Shown one piece after another: positions 8,435-17,877 of a DNA stretch of 43,596 nucleotides; within the stretch, counting starts at the first letter, position 1; each line of letters begins with the position of its first letter. The notes beneath the pieces were generated by a model. That model ran no database searches. It saw nothing but the letters and a program-made list of their open reading frames with translations, and was not told the origin of the DNA. The position numbers and the translations under genes are program-made. Source of the stretch: Desulfovibrio sp. (GTDB lineage Bacteria; Desulfobacterota; Desulfovibrionia; Desulfovibrionales; Desulfovibrionaceae); assembly GCA_031290615.1 (NCBI GenBank), contig JAITNF010000049.1, positions 1-43,596 of the forward strand, given 5' to 3'.

Positions 8435-9682
8435 ATGTCCAGTCCCCGTGTTGTGATAACCGGTGTGGCCGCTGTTACGCCCCTTGCCGACAACATTGAA
8501 ACCACCTGGAAACGTCTTGTCGCTGGTGAATCCGGCATTGCGGCCATTACGCTTTTCGACGCTTCGGCCTATGCTTCCCGTATTGCGGGGGAGGTGAAAA
8601 ACTTTGCCCCCGAGGCTTTCATGCCGTCCAAGCAGATGCGGCGTATGGATCGTTTCACACAGTTCGCCGTGATCTCGGCAAAGATGCTTCTTGAGGATTC
8701 GGACTTTGCCGTCACTCCCGAAAACGCCTTTGAAACAGCCGTTATTTTGGGCATTGGCCTTGGCGGACTCCACACACTGGAGACATGGCACGCCAAACTA
8801 CTGGAATCCGGGCCGGACAAAATTTCCCCCTTTATGATTCCCATGCTCATTTCCAACATGGGGCCGGGGCAGGTATCCATTTTTACCGGGGCCAAGGGGC
8901 CGAATATCGTCACCACCTCTGCCTGTGCTTCCGGCATCCACGCCGTAGGCACGGCCTGGAGTGAAATGCTGCTGGGACGGATTTCGGCGGCCATTTCTGG
9001 GGGGGTGGAGGCCACAGTCACGCCCTTGGGCGTGGCGGGATTTACCGCTATGAAAGCCCTTTCCACGCGCTACAACAACGATCCCGCCAAAGCTTCGCGG
9101 CCTTTTGACGCCGGGCGGGACGGCTTTGTCATCGGCGAAGGTGCTGGGCTTATCATGTTGGAAATACTGGACAAAGCTATAGAGCGCGGCGCGAAAATCT
9201 ACGCGGAAGTTGTCGGTTACGGCGCTTCCGGCGACGCTTGGCACATGACGGCTCCCAGAGAGGACGGTGAAGGCATGGCAAAGGCCATGCAGAACGCCCT
9301 GCGCGAAGCTGGCATAAGTCCGTCGGCCGTCACTCACATCAATGCCCACGCCACTTCCACGCATCTCAATGATATTACGGAAACCAGGGCCATCAAGCTT
9401 GTTTTCGGCGACCACGCCAAAAAACTTAAAATTTCAGCCACTAAATCCATGACTGGCCATCTTTTGGGCGCGGCGGGCGGCATTGAAACCGTGTTCACGG
9501 CTCTGGCCCTGCACAGGGAAACGCTGCCCGGCACCATCAATCTGGAGCTTCCTGACCCTGAGTGTGACCTGGATTACTTGGCAGGCGGCTCCGAAAAGAT
9601 TGCCTGTGAATATGCCATGTGCAATTCTTTCGGTTTTGGCGGCACCAATGCGAGTCTGATTCTAAAAAAATATCAGGGATAG
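8435..9682 (+). CDS. fabF: 3-oxoacyl-[ACP] synthase II (KAS II)
   Basis: FabF elongates acyl-ACP by decarboxylative condensation with malonyl-ACP. The 415 residues carry the Cys-His-His triad: TTSACASGIHA, NAHATSTHLND and KSMTGHLLGAAGG. I chose ATG at 8435 because AGGAGG lies at 8425-8430 and SSPRVVITG is the normal N-terminus. The frame is open back to 8297 but overlaps acpP there. The stop is 3 bases before glyA. Confidence 0.96.
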   Translation: MSSPRVVITGVAAVTPLADNIETTWKRLVAGESGIAAITLFDASAYASRIAGEVKNFAPEAFMPSKQMRRMDRFTQFAVISAKMLLEDSDFAVTPENAFETAVILGIGLGGLHTLETWHAKLLESGPDKISPFMIPMLISNMGPGQVSIFTGAKGPNIVTTSACASGIHAVGTAWSEMLLGRISAAISGGVEATVTPLGVAGFTAMKALSTRYNNDPAKASRPFDAGRDGFVIGEGAGLIMLEILDKAIERGAKIYAEVVGYGASGDAWHMTAPREDGEGMAKAMQNALREAGISPSAVTHINAHATSTHLNDITETRAIKLVFGDHAKKLKISATKSMTGHLLGAAGGIETVFTALALHRETLPGTINLELPDPECDLDYLAGGSEKIACEYAMCNSFGFGGTNASLILKKYQG

Positions 9683-9685
9683 CCC

Positions 9686-10924
9686 ATGTACGAGATCATG
9701 CTTCAAGATATGGAAGTCGCCAGGGCCATCATGCTGGAATCTGACCGGCAGGTGAGCAAACTGGAGCTTATCGCCTCCGAAAACTTTGTTTCTCCTGCCG
9801 TGCGGGAGGCTCAAGGAAGCGTTCTCACCCATAAATACGCTGAAGGTTATCCCGGCAAGCGTTATTACGGTGGCTGCGAGTATGTGGATATGGCCGAAAC
9901 ATTGGCTCTGGACAGGGCAAAAAAACTTTTCAGTTGCGACTATGCCAACGTGCAGCCACATTCCGGCTCCCAGGCCAACATGGCGGCCTATTTTGCATGT
10001 TTAAAGCCCGGCGACTGCATCCTTGGCATGAATTTGTCTCACGGTGGCCATCTGACACACGGTAGTCAGGCCAATTTTTCCGGTCGTTTTTTCCGGGTGG
10101 TTTCCTACGGCGTTGAGCGGGAGACTTGTCGCATCGACTACGATGAAGTTTCCGCCCTCGCGCGGGAGCACAAACCCGCCGTCATCATGGCTGGAGCCAG
10201 CGCTTACCCGCGCCGTATAGACTTTTCCCGTTTTCGGGCCATAGCGGACGAGGTCGGGGCAAAGCTTTTTGTGGACATGGCCCACATCGCCGGACTTGTG
10301 GCTGTCGATCTGCACGAAAGCCCCATCCCCCACGCACACGTCACCACAACAACCACGCACAAAACCCTGCGCGGCCCGCGCGGCGGCATGATTCTTTCCG
10401 GCGAAGACATGGGCAAAACCCTCAACAGCCAGATATTTCCCGGTATCCAAGGCGGCCCGCTAATGCATGTCATCGCAGCCAAAGGTGTGGCTCTTGGGGA
10501 AGCCCTGCGTCCCGCCTTTGCCGACTATCAACGGCAGATTGTGAAAAACGCGGTGGCGCTCGCGCAGGAGCTCATGGATGCGGGGTACGTCCTTGTTTCC
10601 GGTGGAACGGACAATCACCTCATGCTGGTGGATCTGACAAATATCGACATCACCGGCAAGGAAGCCGAACACATTCTTGACGAAGCCGGCATTACGGTGA
10701 ACAAGAACACCGTGCCCTTTGAGACACGCTCGCCCTTTGTCACCTCCGGCATCCGTCTGGGCACGGCTGCTCTGACCACGCGAGGCATGAAGGAAGACGA
10801 CATGCGCGTGGTCGGGGCCTTTATTGCGGAGGCCCTTGAAAAGCGCGGCAGCGCCACGGACATTGAGAAGCTACGTAAAAGGATTGAGGAATTTGCCCGC
10901 GTCTTCCCACTGTTCACTTGGTAA
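9686..10924 (+). CDS. glyA: Serine hydroxymethyltransferase
   Basis: GlyA is a PLP enzyme that interconverts serine and glycine and charges tetrahydrofolate with a one-carbon unit. The 412 residues show the family signatures: [24 protein letters not shown], and the PLP-lysine region [14 protein letters not shown] at 9686 is preceded by AGGGA. It is tightly packed after fabF and overlaps or abuts rnc, so translation is probably coupled. Confidence 0.97.
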   Translation: MYEIMLQDMEVARAIMLESDRQVSKLELIASENFVSPAVREAQGSVLTHKYAEGYPGKRYYGGCEYVDMAETLALDRAKKLFSCDYANVQPHSGSQANMAAYFACLKPGDCILGMNLSHGGHLTHGSQANFSGRFFRVVSYGVERETCRIDYDEVSALAREHKPAVIMAGASAYPRRIDFSRFRAIADEVGAKLFVDMAHIAGLVAVDLHESPIPHAHVTTTTTHKTLRGPRGGMILSGEDMGKTLNSQIFPGIQGGPLMHVIAAKGVALGEALRPAFADYQRQIVKNAVALAQELMDAGYVLVSGGTDNHLMLVDLTNIDITGKEAEHILDEAGITVNKNTVPFETRSPFVTSGIRLGTAALTTRGMKEDDMRVVGAFIAEALEKRGSATDIEKLRKRIEEFARVFPLFTW

Positions 10925-10926
10925 AT

Positions 10927-11649
10927 ATGGCTCTTGCACGGAATTGCTTGTCACCGTCTGCCCGCGCTGCCCTTGAAGCGCGTCTTGGGCATGTTTTTGT
11001 GCGTCCGGAACTGCTCACGCAGGCGTTGACGCATTCCTCCATTGCCAATGAAAGCGCGGAGGAAGGGATGGGACACAATGAACGCCTAGAGTTTCTGGGC
11101 GACGCCGTGCTTGAATTGTGCGTGTCCATCGCGCTTTTTCGGCGTTTTCCCGTAGCGCGCGAGGGGAATCTTTCCGCCATGCGTTCAAGGCTGGTGAGCG
11201 CCAATTCTCTGGCAAAACTTGCCAGAGAGCTGGGGCTTGACAAAATGCTTTTGTTGGGACGCGGGGAGGAGATACAGGGCGGTCGCGACCGCGATTCTGT
11301 TCTGAGCGACGCTTTTGAGGCCGTGTTCGCGGCCGTGTATGAGGATGGCGGCTTTGCTGCTGCCTCGGCGTCGGTAGAGCGCGTTTTCGCGCTTCTCTGG
11401 CCGGTGATTGGCGAGTCAGTACACCAAGCGAAAGATTATAAATCCCGTCTTCAGGAAAAAATCTTAGAGGTTTTCAAAGAACTACCGATATACCAGAGGA
11501 TGGCTTCGCGCGGTCCGGACCATGCACGCATCTTTGAGGTGATGTTGCGTCTGCCGGACGGGCGGGAATTTTTAGGTAGCGGCACAAGCTGCAAGCGTGC
11601 GGAGCAAAACGCCGCATGCGACGCCCTTGCAGCGTTGCAACAGGAGTAG
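10927..11649 (+). CDS. rnc: Ribonuclease III
   Basis: RNase III cuts double-stranded RNA, including rRNA precursors. The 240-residue protein has the nuclease domain with HNERLEFLGDAVLEL (signature) and DAFEAVFAAVYED (second metal-binding cluster). A C-terminal double-stranded-RNA-binding domain begins near the DYKSRLQEKILE segment. I chose ATG at 10927, 2 bases after the glyA stop. A TTG at 10918, overlapping glyA, is an alternative. It is the last gene of the operon. Confidence 0.94.
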   Translation: MALARNCLSPSARAALEARLGHVFVRPELLTQALTHSSIANESAEEGMGHNERLEFLGDAVLELCVSIALFRRFPVAREGNLSAMRSRLVSANSLAKLARELGLDKMLLLGRGEEIQGGRDRDSVLSDAFEAVFAAVYEDGGFAAASASVERVFALLWPVIGESVHQAKDYKSRLQEKILEVFKELPIYQRMASRGPDHARIFEVMLRLPDGREFLGSGTSCKRAEQNAACDALAALQQE

Positions 11650-11949
11650 CCTTCGCCATAAGCGGTTATCCGCCCGCGTGTAGCCGCTCAAGGTGTGTGA
11701 GCTGAGTGCATGAATCCAGGTCAGATCTGGTGTAATTCCGTGCATGAAAGTGTTCATCGTGTCCACAAGAACATGGTGGACTCTTTTGCCTTGTATACGG
11801 CAAGTCCGCTTTATAAAGTTCCCGTGCAAAAAAATTGCTGGGTCGGTTCAGAGAAAGGAGCTGGTGAGTTACGCGGGAGGCGGCGCATGGCTTGAGTCTG
11901 CGCGGATGCTGTAAGGCCCCCCGGCGTCAGCCGGAACTGCCATGCTTAT
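11650..11949. other. Intergenic stretch after rnc
   Basis: No gene is recognisable. The small open frames here have no ribosome site and no protein-like pattern. The right part may be the decayed N-terminal portion of the peptidase pseudogene that follows. Confidence 0.35.
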
Positions 11950-12634
11950 AAAAACCAGCTCACCGCTTGCATGTTGTGGGATATTCCGAACCGGTTGACT
12001 GAGTTTTGTCCCTTGAAAAATTACAGGGACATCTGCACTTACTCCCGGACATGCCGAATGCCATTCTCTATGTGACCTCCTGCTACTCACGGCGATGGGG
12101 ATTCTTCCTCGCCAATGAGGCCGCGCGAAAAGCTGAAACATGGCCTATATCACGCGAAAATCGACGCGATTCTCGCCCCTGGAAACCCGACATACGGGGA
12201 ATTGCTGATTTCGGGAAATGAACAGAAAGAAATATTTCTCACTAATAATTAGCTCTCCGGCTCTGTAGTCATGGCGAAACTGGCAAGTTGTCTGCTTTCG
12301 GGGCCTCGGCGACACATATCGTAGCGTATATCCACTTGAACGTGAATATATTTAAATAGCGCATTGTCGCTGGCTTCAACCTGACCTGCATGGGAGACGA
12401 GAGAACTTATTCCTATCTTCCTAACCGCAAGGACGGCACGCTTGTCGACAGGATGGCGCTGCATGTGCTAAACATTTTTATCCTAGTTTTGTCAGCTACA
12501 GCTTCCTGGATTATAAAAGTGACGAGTGGCAATACTGCGAGTCCGGGATAGACCTGTCGTTCTGTTCCGTTATGCGGACAAAATATAGCGCGTATCCCGA
12601 ATATCACACGTCACTGGACGATGCGGATACATAA
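11950..12634 (+). pseudogene. DUF4910/DUF2172-type (M28-like) aminopeptidase, broken
   Basis: Pieces of one protein occur in order but in shifting frames on the plus strand. They are LHVVGYSEPVD, an in-frame TGA, then [94 protein letters not shown], and [17 protein letters not shown] before a TAA at 12632-12634. From memory these match the DUF4910 aminopeptidase family, often found in polysaccharide-biosynthesis loci. At least one nonsense change, several frameshifts and a likely deletion after the YGELL segment make it inactive. The family's CHP segment after YGELLI is missing. Confidence 0.75.
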
Positions 12635-12701
12635 CGGTCGCCGATAAAATGAGACAATAAAAAGGGCTCGACAAGGGCCGGTTGGCTACCCGAAACAGGA
12701 A

Positions 12702-13739
12702 TTATCCCCGGGCAGCGTTCATAAATTGTAGCAAAAGCAGCATAGCCACAAAGCAGGCGGGCGCAAAGCCAGTCAATGTCTGGCCCCAGGAAAGCCTGAG
12801 AGCTGTTTTGCAGCCGACGGTGATGCAGCTCAGGCTCCATACAAAACCCGTCAGGGAGCCTATAAGCGGAATGGCGCACAAAAGTGACGGGGCCGCGCTG
12901 TAGGCGATCACCTGGAAGACAATGGAAAAATTCGCCCTGTCGGGCGCAAGAAAACGGTAGCCCAAATGTATGATTCCGGTAAAAAAATACAGTTCCAGAA
13001 CAAGCATGCCGGTTCTGAGCAGAACTGTCATGGCAATGCTTGTCTGCGGGGCCAGCATGGTCAGCAATTTTTCAAGCTGTGGATCCGGAGTCGTTCCGGG
13101 GGTCATGTATTGCAGCAGTATATAGCCCCAAAAGAGCTCTACAAGAATCTGGACAACACTCACAACTAGATAAAAGCTCAGAGCCCGCATGGGGCGCAAC
13201 TGCGGCCTGAATGCCGCGAAAAAGCGCGGCGCGGCAAACATGACGCGTAAAAGCGTGTAATAAAAAGCGGCAATCCAGCCGTGTTCGTCCGGAGCCTCCT
13301 CCCACGGATTGTCAGAGGGTGCATCCCCCTCCTCGCCGGACTGCCCTTCAAAATGAGCAGCCTCACGGCTGCAGGCGCGGCTGGCGGTTAGGCGTATATC
13401 TTCTTCGTCTTCCGGGGTATTTTTTTTATGCGCATTTTTGCGCGGCGGGCTGGCGGGCACTCCCGAGTCGCTACTGGAGAGCGACGGGATCCGCGCTTCG
13501 TCATGCTCAAGGTCTGTACGGCTAGGCACAACGGCGCCGAATGGCAGGGGATCGTCCACATCAGCGGCGGTGCGATGCGTCAAATCCGGAGTGTCGGGCA
13601 GCGCTTCCAACACACCTTCGGCCTGGGAAAAACGAAAGCGGCAGGAACAGTGTGGGCAGGTAGCGATGATAGAACACGCAGGCATTTTTTCCGGCGGTAC
13701 TTCTTTGGAAAACGCGCAACGTGGACAAGTGATGATCAC
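12702..13739 (-). CDS. Zinc-ribbon and Yip1-domain membrane protein
   Basis: Function unknown. The 345-residue protein starts with a short zinc ribbon (CPRC...CPHC, MJ0042 type) in residues 1-36. A long polar, charged linker follows to about residue 150. The C-terminal half is hydrophobic, with about five membrane helices (for example LSFYLVVSVVQILVELFWGY and MLVLELYFFTGIIHLGY) resembling a YIP1 domain. It begins with GTG at 13739, supported by GGAG eight bases upstream. It is transcribed alone, towards the peptidase pseudogene. Confidence 0.75.
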   Translation of the reverse strand: MIITCPRCAFSKEVPPEKMPACSIIATCPHCSCRFRFSQAEGVLEALPDTPDLTHRTAADVDDPLPFGAVVPSRTDLEHDEARIPSLSSSDSGVPASPPRKNAHKKNTPEDEEDIRLTASRACSREAAHFEGQSGEEGDAPSDNPWEEAPDEHGWIAAFYYTLLRVMFAAPRFFAAFRPQLRPMRALSFYLVVSVVQILVELFWGYILLQYMTPGTTPDPQLEKLLTMLAPQTSIAMTVLLRTGMLVLELYFFTGIIHLGYRFLAPDRANFSIVFQVIAYSAAPSLLCAIPLIGSLTGFVWSLSCITVGCKTALRLSWGQTLTGFAPACFVAMLLLLQFMNAARG

Positions 13740-14049
13740 GGTATAGACTCCTTGAAACCCGAATTGCCTGCAGGGTATATTAATTTTTGTCTATATTTTT
13801 TTACGGACTCGCGCAAGCGATAATACAGGAAAAAAGGAAAAAAATAATCCGTATTGTTACTTGATGCTACAGTAGGTTGGCCACGTTTTTTATATTTTTT
13901 GGAGATTTTCCCTCGGCCGATTTCGATTTGTTGAGCGCTGGAATTGCATAGTTACCTCTTTAAATTTATCCCGTTCTATCGTATATTCTTGAAGCGATAA
14001 TTGCTATGGAAACCGGTCACCATAACAAAAACAAACAGGATTATGCCTC
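13740..14049. other. Divergent intergenic region between the Yip1 gene and nrdJ
   Basis: About 310 AT-rich bases that must hold the promoters of both flanking genes. I could not assign promoter boxes with confidence. I looked for a cobalamin riboswitch ahead of the B12-dependent nrdJ and saw no recognisable B12-box. AGGA at 14037-14040 is the nrdJ ribosome site. Confidence 0.4.
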
Positions 14050-16314
14050 ATGATTTCTATGCCGAAAAATCTGCCTCATCCTCAATTGCCGAAAAATACT
14101 GAAGTTGTCTTGCAAAAACGTTATTTACGCAAAGAATTTGACGGCGAGATTCAGGAAACGCCCAGAGATCTTTTTTGGCGTGTGGCCGCGACCATCGCCG
14201 GGCAGGAAGTCAACTATGAGCAGTCTTTTCACAAGGCGGAAGAACTTGCGTGTGATTTTTACCATTTGATGATAAACTGGAAATTTCTGCCCAATTCCCC
14301 CACGCTGATGAATGCGGGAACTGATCTGGGGCAGCTTTCCGCCTGTTTTGTCCTGCCTGTGGGCGACTCCATCGAGGAGATTTTTGACGCCGTAAAACAC
14401 GCGGCCATGATACACAAATCCGGCGGCGGCACCGGCTTTTCTTTTTCCCGCCTGCGCCCGGGCAAGAGCCGCGTCGGCTCTACAGGCGGCGTGGCTTCCG
14501 GTCCAGTTTCTTTTCTGCGCATCTTCAATACGGCCACGGAGCAGATCAAGCAGGGCGGCACGCGGCGCGGCGCAAATATGGGCATTTTGCGCGTGGATCA
14601 CCCCGATATTCTGGAATTTATCCGCGCCAAAGAAAAGGAAGGTGAATTCAACAATTTCAACCTTTCCGTGGGTCTGACGGAAGCCTTCATGCAGGCTGTG
14701 GAAAAGGACGAATCCTACGATTTGCGTACACCCGACACCGGTGAAGTAAAGGAGCGCCTGCGCGCTAGCGACGTCTTTGACCTGCTTGTCAAAAAAGCAT
14801 GGCAGTCCGGGGATCCCGGCATCGTCTTTCTGGATCGCATCAACCGCGACAACCCAACGCCGGAACAGGGCGAGATGGAATCCACCAACCCCTGCGGCGA
14901 ACAGCCCCTTTTGCCCTATGAGGCGTGCAACCTGGGTTCCCTTAACTTGGCCCCGTTCTATGTGCCTGGTCATAATAAAGAGGATGACCCGGCCAAAAAC
15001 GGCATAGACTGGGAAGAACTCCGGAGGGCGGTGCAGCTTGCCGTGCGCTTTCTGGACAATGTCATTGATGCCTCGCGTTTTCCCCTTGAGCGTATTGATC
15101 GGACCGTACGCAAAAACCGTAAGGTCGGCCTCGGCGTCATGGGTTTTGCCGATCTGCTTTATGAACTGGGCATAGCCTACAATTCGGAGCAGGGAGTCCA
15201 ATTGGCCGAGCGAGTCATGGGCTTTATTCAGGAGGAAGGACACAAGGCTTCGAGCACGCTTGCCGGGGAGCGCGGTCCTTTTCCCGCCTATCCGGAATCC
15301 GTGTACGCCAAACAGAAAAAGGGTCCTTACCGCAACGCCACGGTCACCACCATAGCGCCCACGGGAACCCTTTCCATCATTGCCGGTTGCTCCTCGGGTG
15401 TGGAGCCCCTCTTCGCCCTCTGCTTCACGCGCAATATTCTGGACGGCGAGCGGCTTGTAGAAGTGAATCCGCATTTTGAGACGGCCCTCGCCGAGGCCGG
15501 CCTCGCCGGGCACGAAATCATGGACAGCATTGTTGCCAAGGGATCTATACAGGATATGAACTTTCTGCCGGCAACGTTGCGCCGTATTTTTGTGACGGCC
15601 ATGGACATAGATCCCATCTGGCATCTGCGGATGCAGGCGGCCTTTCAGCGCCATACGGACAACGCGGTTTCCAAAACGGTCAATCTGCCCAACAGCGCGA
15701 CCGAGCGGGATATTTATGATATTTATCGGGCGGCCTACAGGGAAGGCTGCAAGGGCGTCACCGTTTACCGCGACGGCTGTAAAAGCGTGCAGGTGCTGGC
15801 AACCGGCGAAGGCCAGAAAAAAATGGACGTTGGCGTGGGCGATCCTGACTCCAAATATATTTCCTCTGTGCGCAAGCGACCAGACATGGTTCAGGGCTTT
15901 ACCCAGAAGGTACAGACTGGCTTGGGCGCCATGTACCTGACCGTGAACGAGGTGGACGGTCAGCCCTTTGAGGTTTTTGCCACTATTGGCAAATCCGGAC
16001 GTTCCATCACGGCAAAGGCCGAGGCCATAGGCCGGCTTGTTTCTCTGGCCCTGCGCTCAGGGGTGCATGTGCGGGATGTGGTGACACAAATAAAGGGCAT
16101 AGGCGGCGAACACCCAGTTTTTCGCGGTAAGGGGCTGCTTCTCTCCATCCCCGACGCCATTGCCTGGGTGCTGGAAAAGCGCTATCTCAATCACGCGAAC
16201 ATCGGGGAAGTCAACGATCTGGAAGCCCAGCGCTGCTCAGAATGCGGCGAAATTCTGGTGTGTCAGGAAGGTTGTCTTATTTGCCAGGCGTGCGGTTTTT
16301 CCCGTTGCGGATAA
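14050..16314 (+). CDS. nrdJ: Adenosylcobalamin-dependent (class II) ribonucleoside-diphosphate reductase
   Basis: This enzyme makes deoxyribonucleotides using adenosylcobalamin as radical source, so it works without oxygen. The 754-residue chain has the reductase core, including SACFVLPVGDSI, the GGGTGFSFSRLRP loop, and the NPCGEQPLLPYEACNLGS segment with the Asn-x-Cys-x-Glu active site. The C-terminal tail is Cys-rich (CSECGEILVCQ then CLICQACG), as in the NrdJ/NrdZ type. There is no N-terminal ATP cone. ATG at 14050 has AGGA nine bases upstream. A second in-frame ATG lies at 14059. Confidence 0.95.
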   Translation: MISMPKNLPHPQLPKNTEVVLQKRYLRKEFDGEIQETPRDLFWRVAATIAGQEVNYEQSFHKAEELACDFYHLMINWKFLPNSPTLMNAGTDLGQLSACFVLPVGDSIEEIFDAVKHAAMIHKSGGGTGFSFSRLRPGKSRVGSTGGVASGPVSFLRIFNTATEQIKQGGTRRGANMGILRVDHPDILEFIRAKEKEGEFNNFNLSVGLTEAFMQAVEKDESYDLRTPDTGEVKERLRASDVFDLLVKKAWQSGDPGIVFLDRINRDNPTPEQGEMESTNPCGEQPLLPYEACNLGSLNLAPFYVPGHNKEDDPAKNGIDWEELRRAVQLAVRFLDNVIDASRFPLERIDRTVRKNRKVGLGVMGFADLLYELGIAYNSEQGVQLAERVMGFIQEEGHKASSTLAGERGPFPAYPESVYAKQKKGPYRNATVTTIAPTGTLSIIAGCSSGVEPLFALCFTRNILDGERLVEVNPHFETALAEAGLAGHEIMDSIVAKGSIQDMNFLPATLRRIFVTAMDIDPIWHLRMQAAFQRHTDNAVSKTVNLPNSATERDIYDIYRAAYREGCKGVTVYRDGCKSVQVLATGEGQKKMDVGVGDPDSKYISSVRKRPDMVQGFTQKVQTGLGAMYLTVNEVDGQPFEVFATIGKSGRSITAKAEAIGRLVSLALRSGVHVRDVVTQIKGIGGEHPVFRGKGLLLSIPDAIAWVLEKRYLNHANIGEVNDLEAQRCSECGEILVCQEGCLICQACGFSRCG

Positions 16315-16323
16315 CGTACTAAA

Positions 16324-16347
16324 ACAGGGGCGTAATCCCGCCCCTGT
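16324..16347 (-). terminator. Rho-independent terminator of the frd operon (possibly shared with nrdJ)
   Basis: A 9-bp inverted repeat, ACAGGGGCG / CGCCCCTGT, with a 6-base loop lies between the convergent nrdJ and frdD. On the minus strand it is followed at once by TTTTAG, fitting a terminator for the frd genes. On the plus strand no T-run follows, so it would be weaker for nrdJ. Confidence 0.7.
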
Positions 16348-16389
16348 GTCAAATCCGTATCCCGAAGAGCAATCTCTGTCAGAAAAATA

Positions 16390-16755
16390 TCAACATTTGA
16401 AAAGGCTGATCAGGCTGAGCACGGTTATGAGCAGAGCCGCGCCGTAGCACAGTCGCGCGCGTCCGGCGGTCCAGGCCTTGAGATCGTGCAGGCAATGCAC
16501 AATGCGGTGCAGTCCGTACCAGGCCGTCAGCGAGATAAAGAGGGCAAGCAGAAGACGCCCGAAAAAGGTATTTATAAATTTATAGAACAGCGCCGGATCA
16601 TCTCCGCTCCCGAAGTAGGGATACAGCAACAGAAGGGAGAGGAAGAGCGCCGGAGCGCAGATGGCGCTGAACATGCCGCCCACTCCGAACAATCCCCAGA
16701 ATATCGGCTCGTTCGTCCGTTTGCTGGTTCCTCGGTGGTTTGTCGTGTCGTTCAT
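16390..16755 (-). CDS. frdD: Fumarate reductase membrane subunit D
   Basis: FrdD is one of two membrane anchors that bind menaquinol and hold FrdAB at the inner side of the cytoplasmic membrane. The 121 residues include NEPIFWGLFGVGGMFSAI, close to the E. coli FrdD start, and YGLHRIVHCLHDLKAW, close to its second half. Three hydrophobic helices are visible. I chose ATG at 16755 because AAGGAGA precedes it. The open frame extends 29 codons upstream into frdC sequence without FrdD similarity. It is the last gene of the operon. Confidence 0.92.
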   Translation of the reverse strand: MNDTTNHRGTSKRTNEPIFWGLFGVGGMFSAICAPALFLSLLLLYPYFGSGDDPALFYKFINTFFGRLLLALFISLTAWYGLHRIVHCLHDLKAWTAGRARLCYGAALLITVLSLISLFKC

Positions 16756-16766
16756 TGATAGTCTCC

Positions 16767-17126
16767 TTAAACTACGGACAATAATAACGTCAGAACGCTG
16801 AATCCGACGGTAACTGCCCACAGGCCTTTCATCAAGCTGCATAGTTTCTCTTCCGGAAGATTCAACGCCTTGGGCGTCAAATCAAACCAGGTTTTGGTGT
16901 GCAGCACCGCCGCCAGCAGGGCCATAAAGCTGAGTAGGCAGATAATGGGGTTCTGGACAAGCGTGGCAAAGGTTTTCGGCGAAAAGAGAAAGAGTAGAAG
17001 GAACAGACTCGCAAGGACGGAAAAGACGGAGCTTGTCTCGCGCAGCATGTAAAAGCGGTAATAGGGATTGCTCTTCCACCACCAGCAGTCGATTTCTTTC
17101 ACATAGGGCTTACGCTTTGTTGCCAT
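16767..17126 (-). CDS. frdC: Fumarate reductase membrane subunit C
   Basis: FrdC is the other membrane anchor of the quinol:fumarate reductase. The 119 residues start [18 protein letters not shown] and contain YYRFYMLRE and [14 protein letters not shown]. These match E. coli FrdC, including the Glu known there to take part in menaquinol oxidation (last residue of YMLRE). This is the haem-free, two-anchor (type D) architecture, unlike the single dihaem cytochrome b anchor (type B) described for Desulfovibrio gigas. Its start overlaps the end of frdB by 17 bases, with AGGAGG as ribosome site. Confidence 0.92.
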   Translation of the reverse strand: MATKRKPYVKEIDCWWWKSNPYYRFYMLRETSSVFSVLASLFLLLFLFSPKTFATLVQNPIICLLSFMALLAAVLHTKTWFDLTPKALNLPEEKLCSLMKGLWAVTVGFSVLTLLLSVV

Positions 17127-17877
17127 GAGAGGCCTCCTTGTTTTTCTTGCAGTTCAAGATGGAAGTCACAAAGCTCAGGGCGCTTTCCACCTTGCACTGT
17201 TGCAGCGCCGCCGCCGGGTCGGCATGCTTGGGGCACACTTCGGAGCAATATCCCACAAAGGTGCAGGACCAGACGCCGGTTTTTGTGTTCATGGTCTGTA
17301 CGCGTTCGTCCCGCCCGTGATCCCGGCTGTCGAGATTGTACCGATGACCGATGGTAATGGCAGCCGGTCCCAGGAAGGCTGGATTGAGCCCGAACTGCGG
17401 GCAGGCTGCGTAGCACAGTCCACAGTTTATACACATGGAAAACTTGTGGTAGCGGGCCAGTTCCGTCGGCGTCTGCGTGTTGGGGCCCTCTGCCGGTTTG
17501 CGGGCATTGCCGATGACATAGGGTTTGAGGGCCTCTATATACTCCAGAAAATGTGTGAGATCCACCACTAGGTCCCTTTCAACAGGGAAGTTGGCCAGAG
17601 GCTCCACAATGGCTCCGTCGGAATAATTCCTCAGGAAGGTCTTGCAGGCGAGTTTGGGTACGCAGTTGACCATGACGCCGCAGGAACCGCAAATGGCCAT
17701 GCGGCAGGAACTGCGAAAAGACAGATCCGGGCACACACAGTCCTTGAGGTATTGCAGGCCGTCAAGGAGCGAGGTCTGATCGTCCCACGGAATTTCATAC
17801 GGCACAAGATACGGAGCATTGTCTTTTTCCGGATTGTACCGTTGTACCTTCAGAAGCAGTTTTTTCGCATCAGCCAT
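17110..17877 (-). CDS. frdB: Fumarate reductase iron-sulfur subunit
   Basis: FrdB carries electrons from the membrane quinol to the flavin subunit through three clusters. In the 255 residues I see the [2Fe-2S] motif ([11 protein letters not shown] with a later Cys), the [4Fe-4S] motif [12 protein letters not shown], and the [3Fe-4S] region [14 protein letters not shown]. The segments [15 protein letters not shown] and [15 protein letters not shown] are strikingly like E. coli FrdB. ATG at 17877 (MADAKKLLL) has AAGGAG upstream. It overlaps the frdA stop by 8 bases. Confidence 0.95.
   Translation of the reverse strand: MADAKKLLLKVQRYNPEKDNAPYLVPYEIPWDDQTSLLDGLQYLKDCVCPDLSFRSSCRMAICGSCGVMVNCVPKLACKTFLRNYSDGAIVEPLANFPVERDLVVDLTHFLEYIEALKPYVIGNARKPAEGPNTQTPTELARYHKFSMCINCGLCYAACPQFGLNPAFLGPAAITIGHRYNLDSRDHGRDERVQTMNTKTGVWSCTFVGYCSEVCPKHADPAAALQQCKVESALSFVTSILNCKKNKEASHGNKA

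Noticed and set aside
13740-14049. Cobalamin riboswitch ahead of the B12-dependent reductase
   Set aside because: I looked for the B12-box and its surrounding stems and saw neither. A covariance search would settle it.
14125-15654. A 509-codon open frame on the minus strand
   Set aside because: It lies opposite the conserved nrdJ coding region. Its length follows from nrdJ codon use, and it shows no family pattern.
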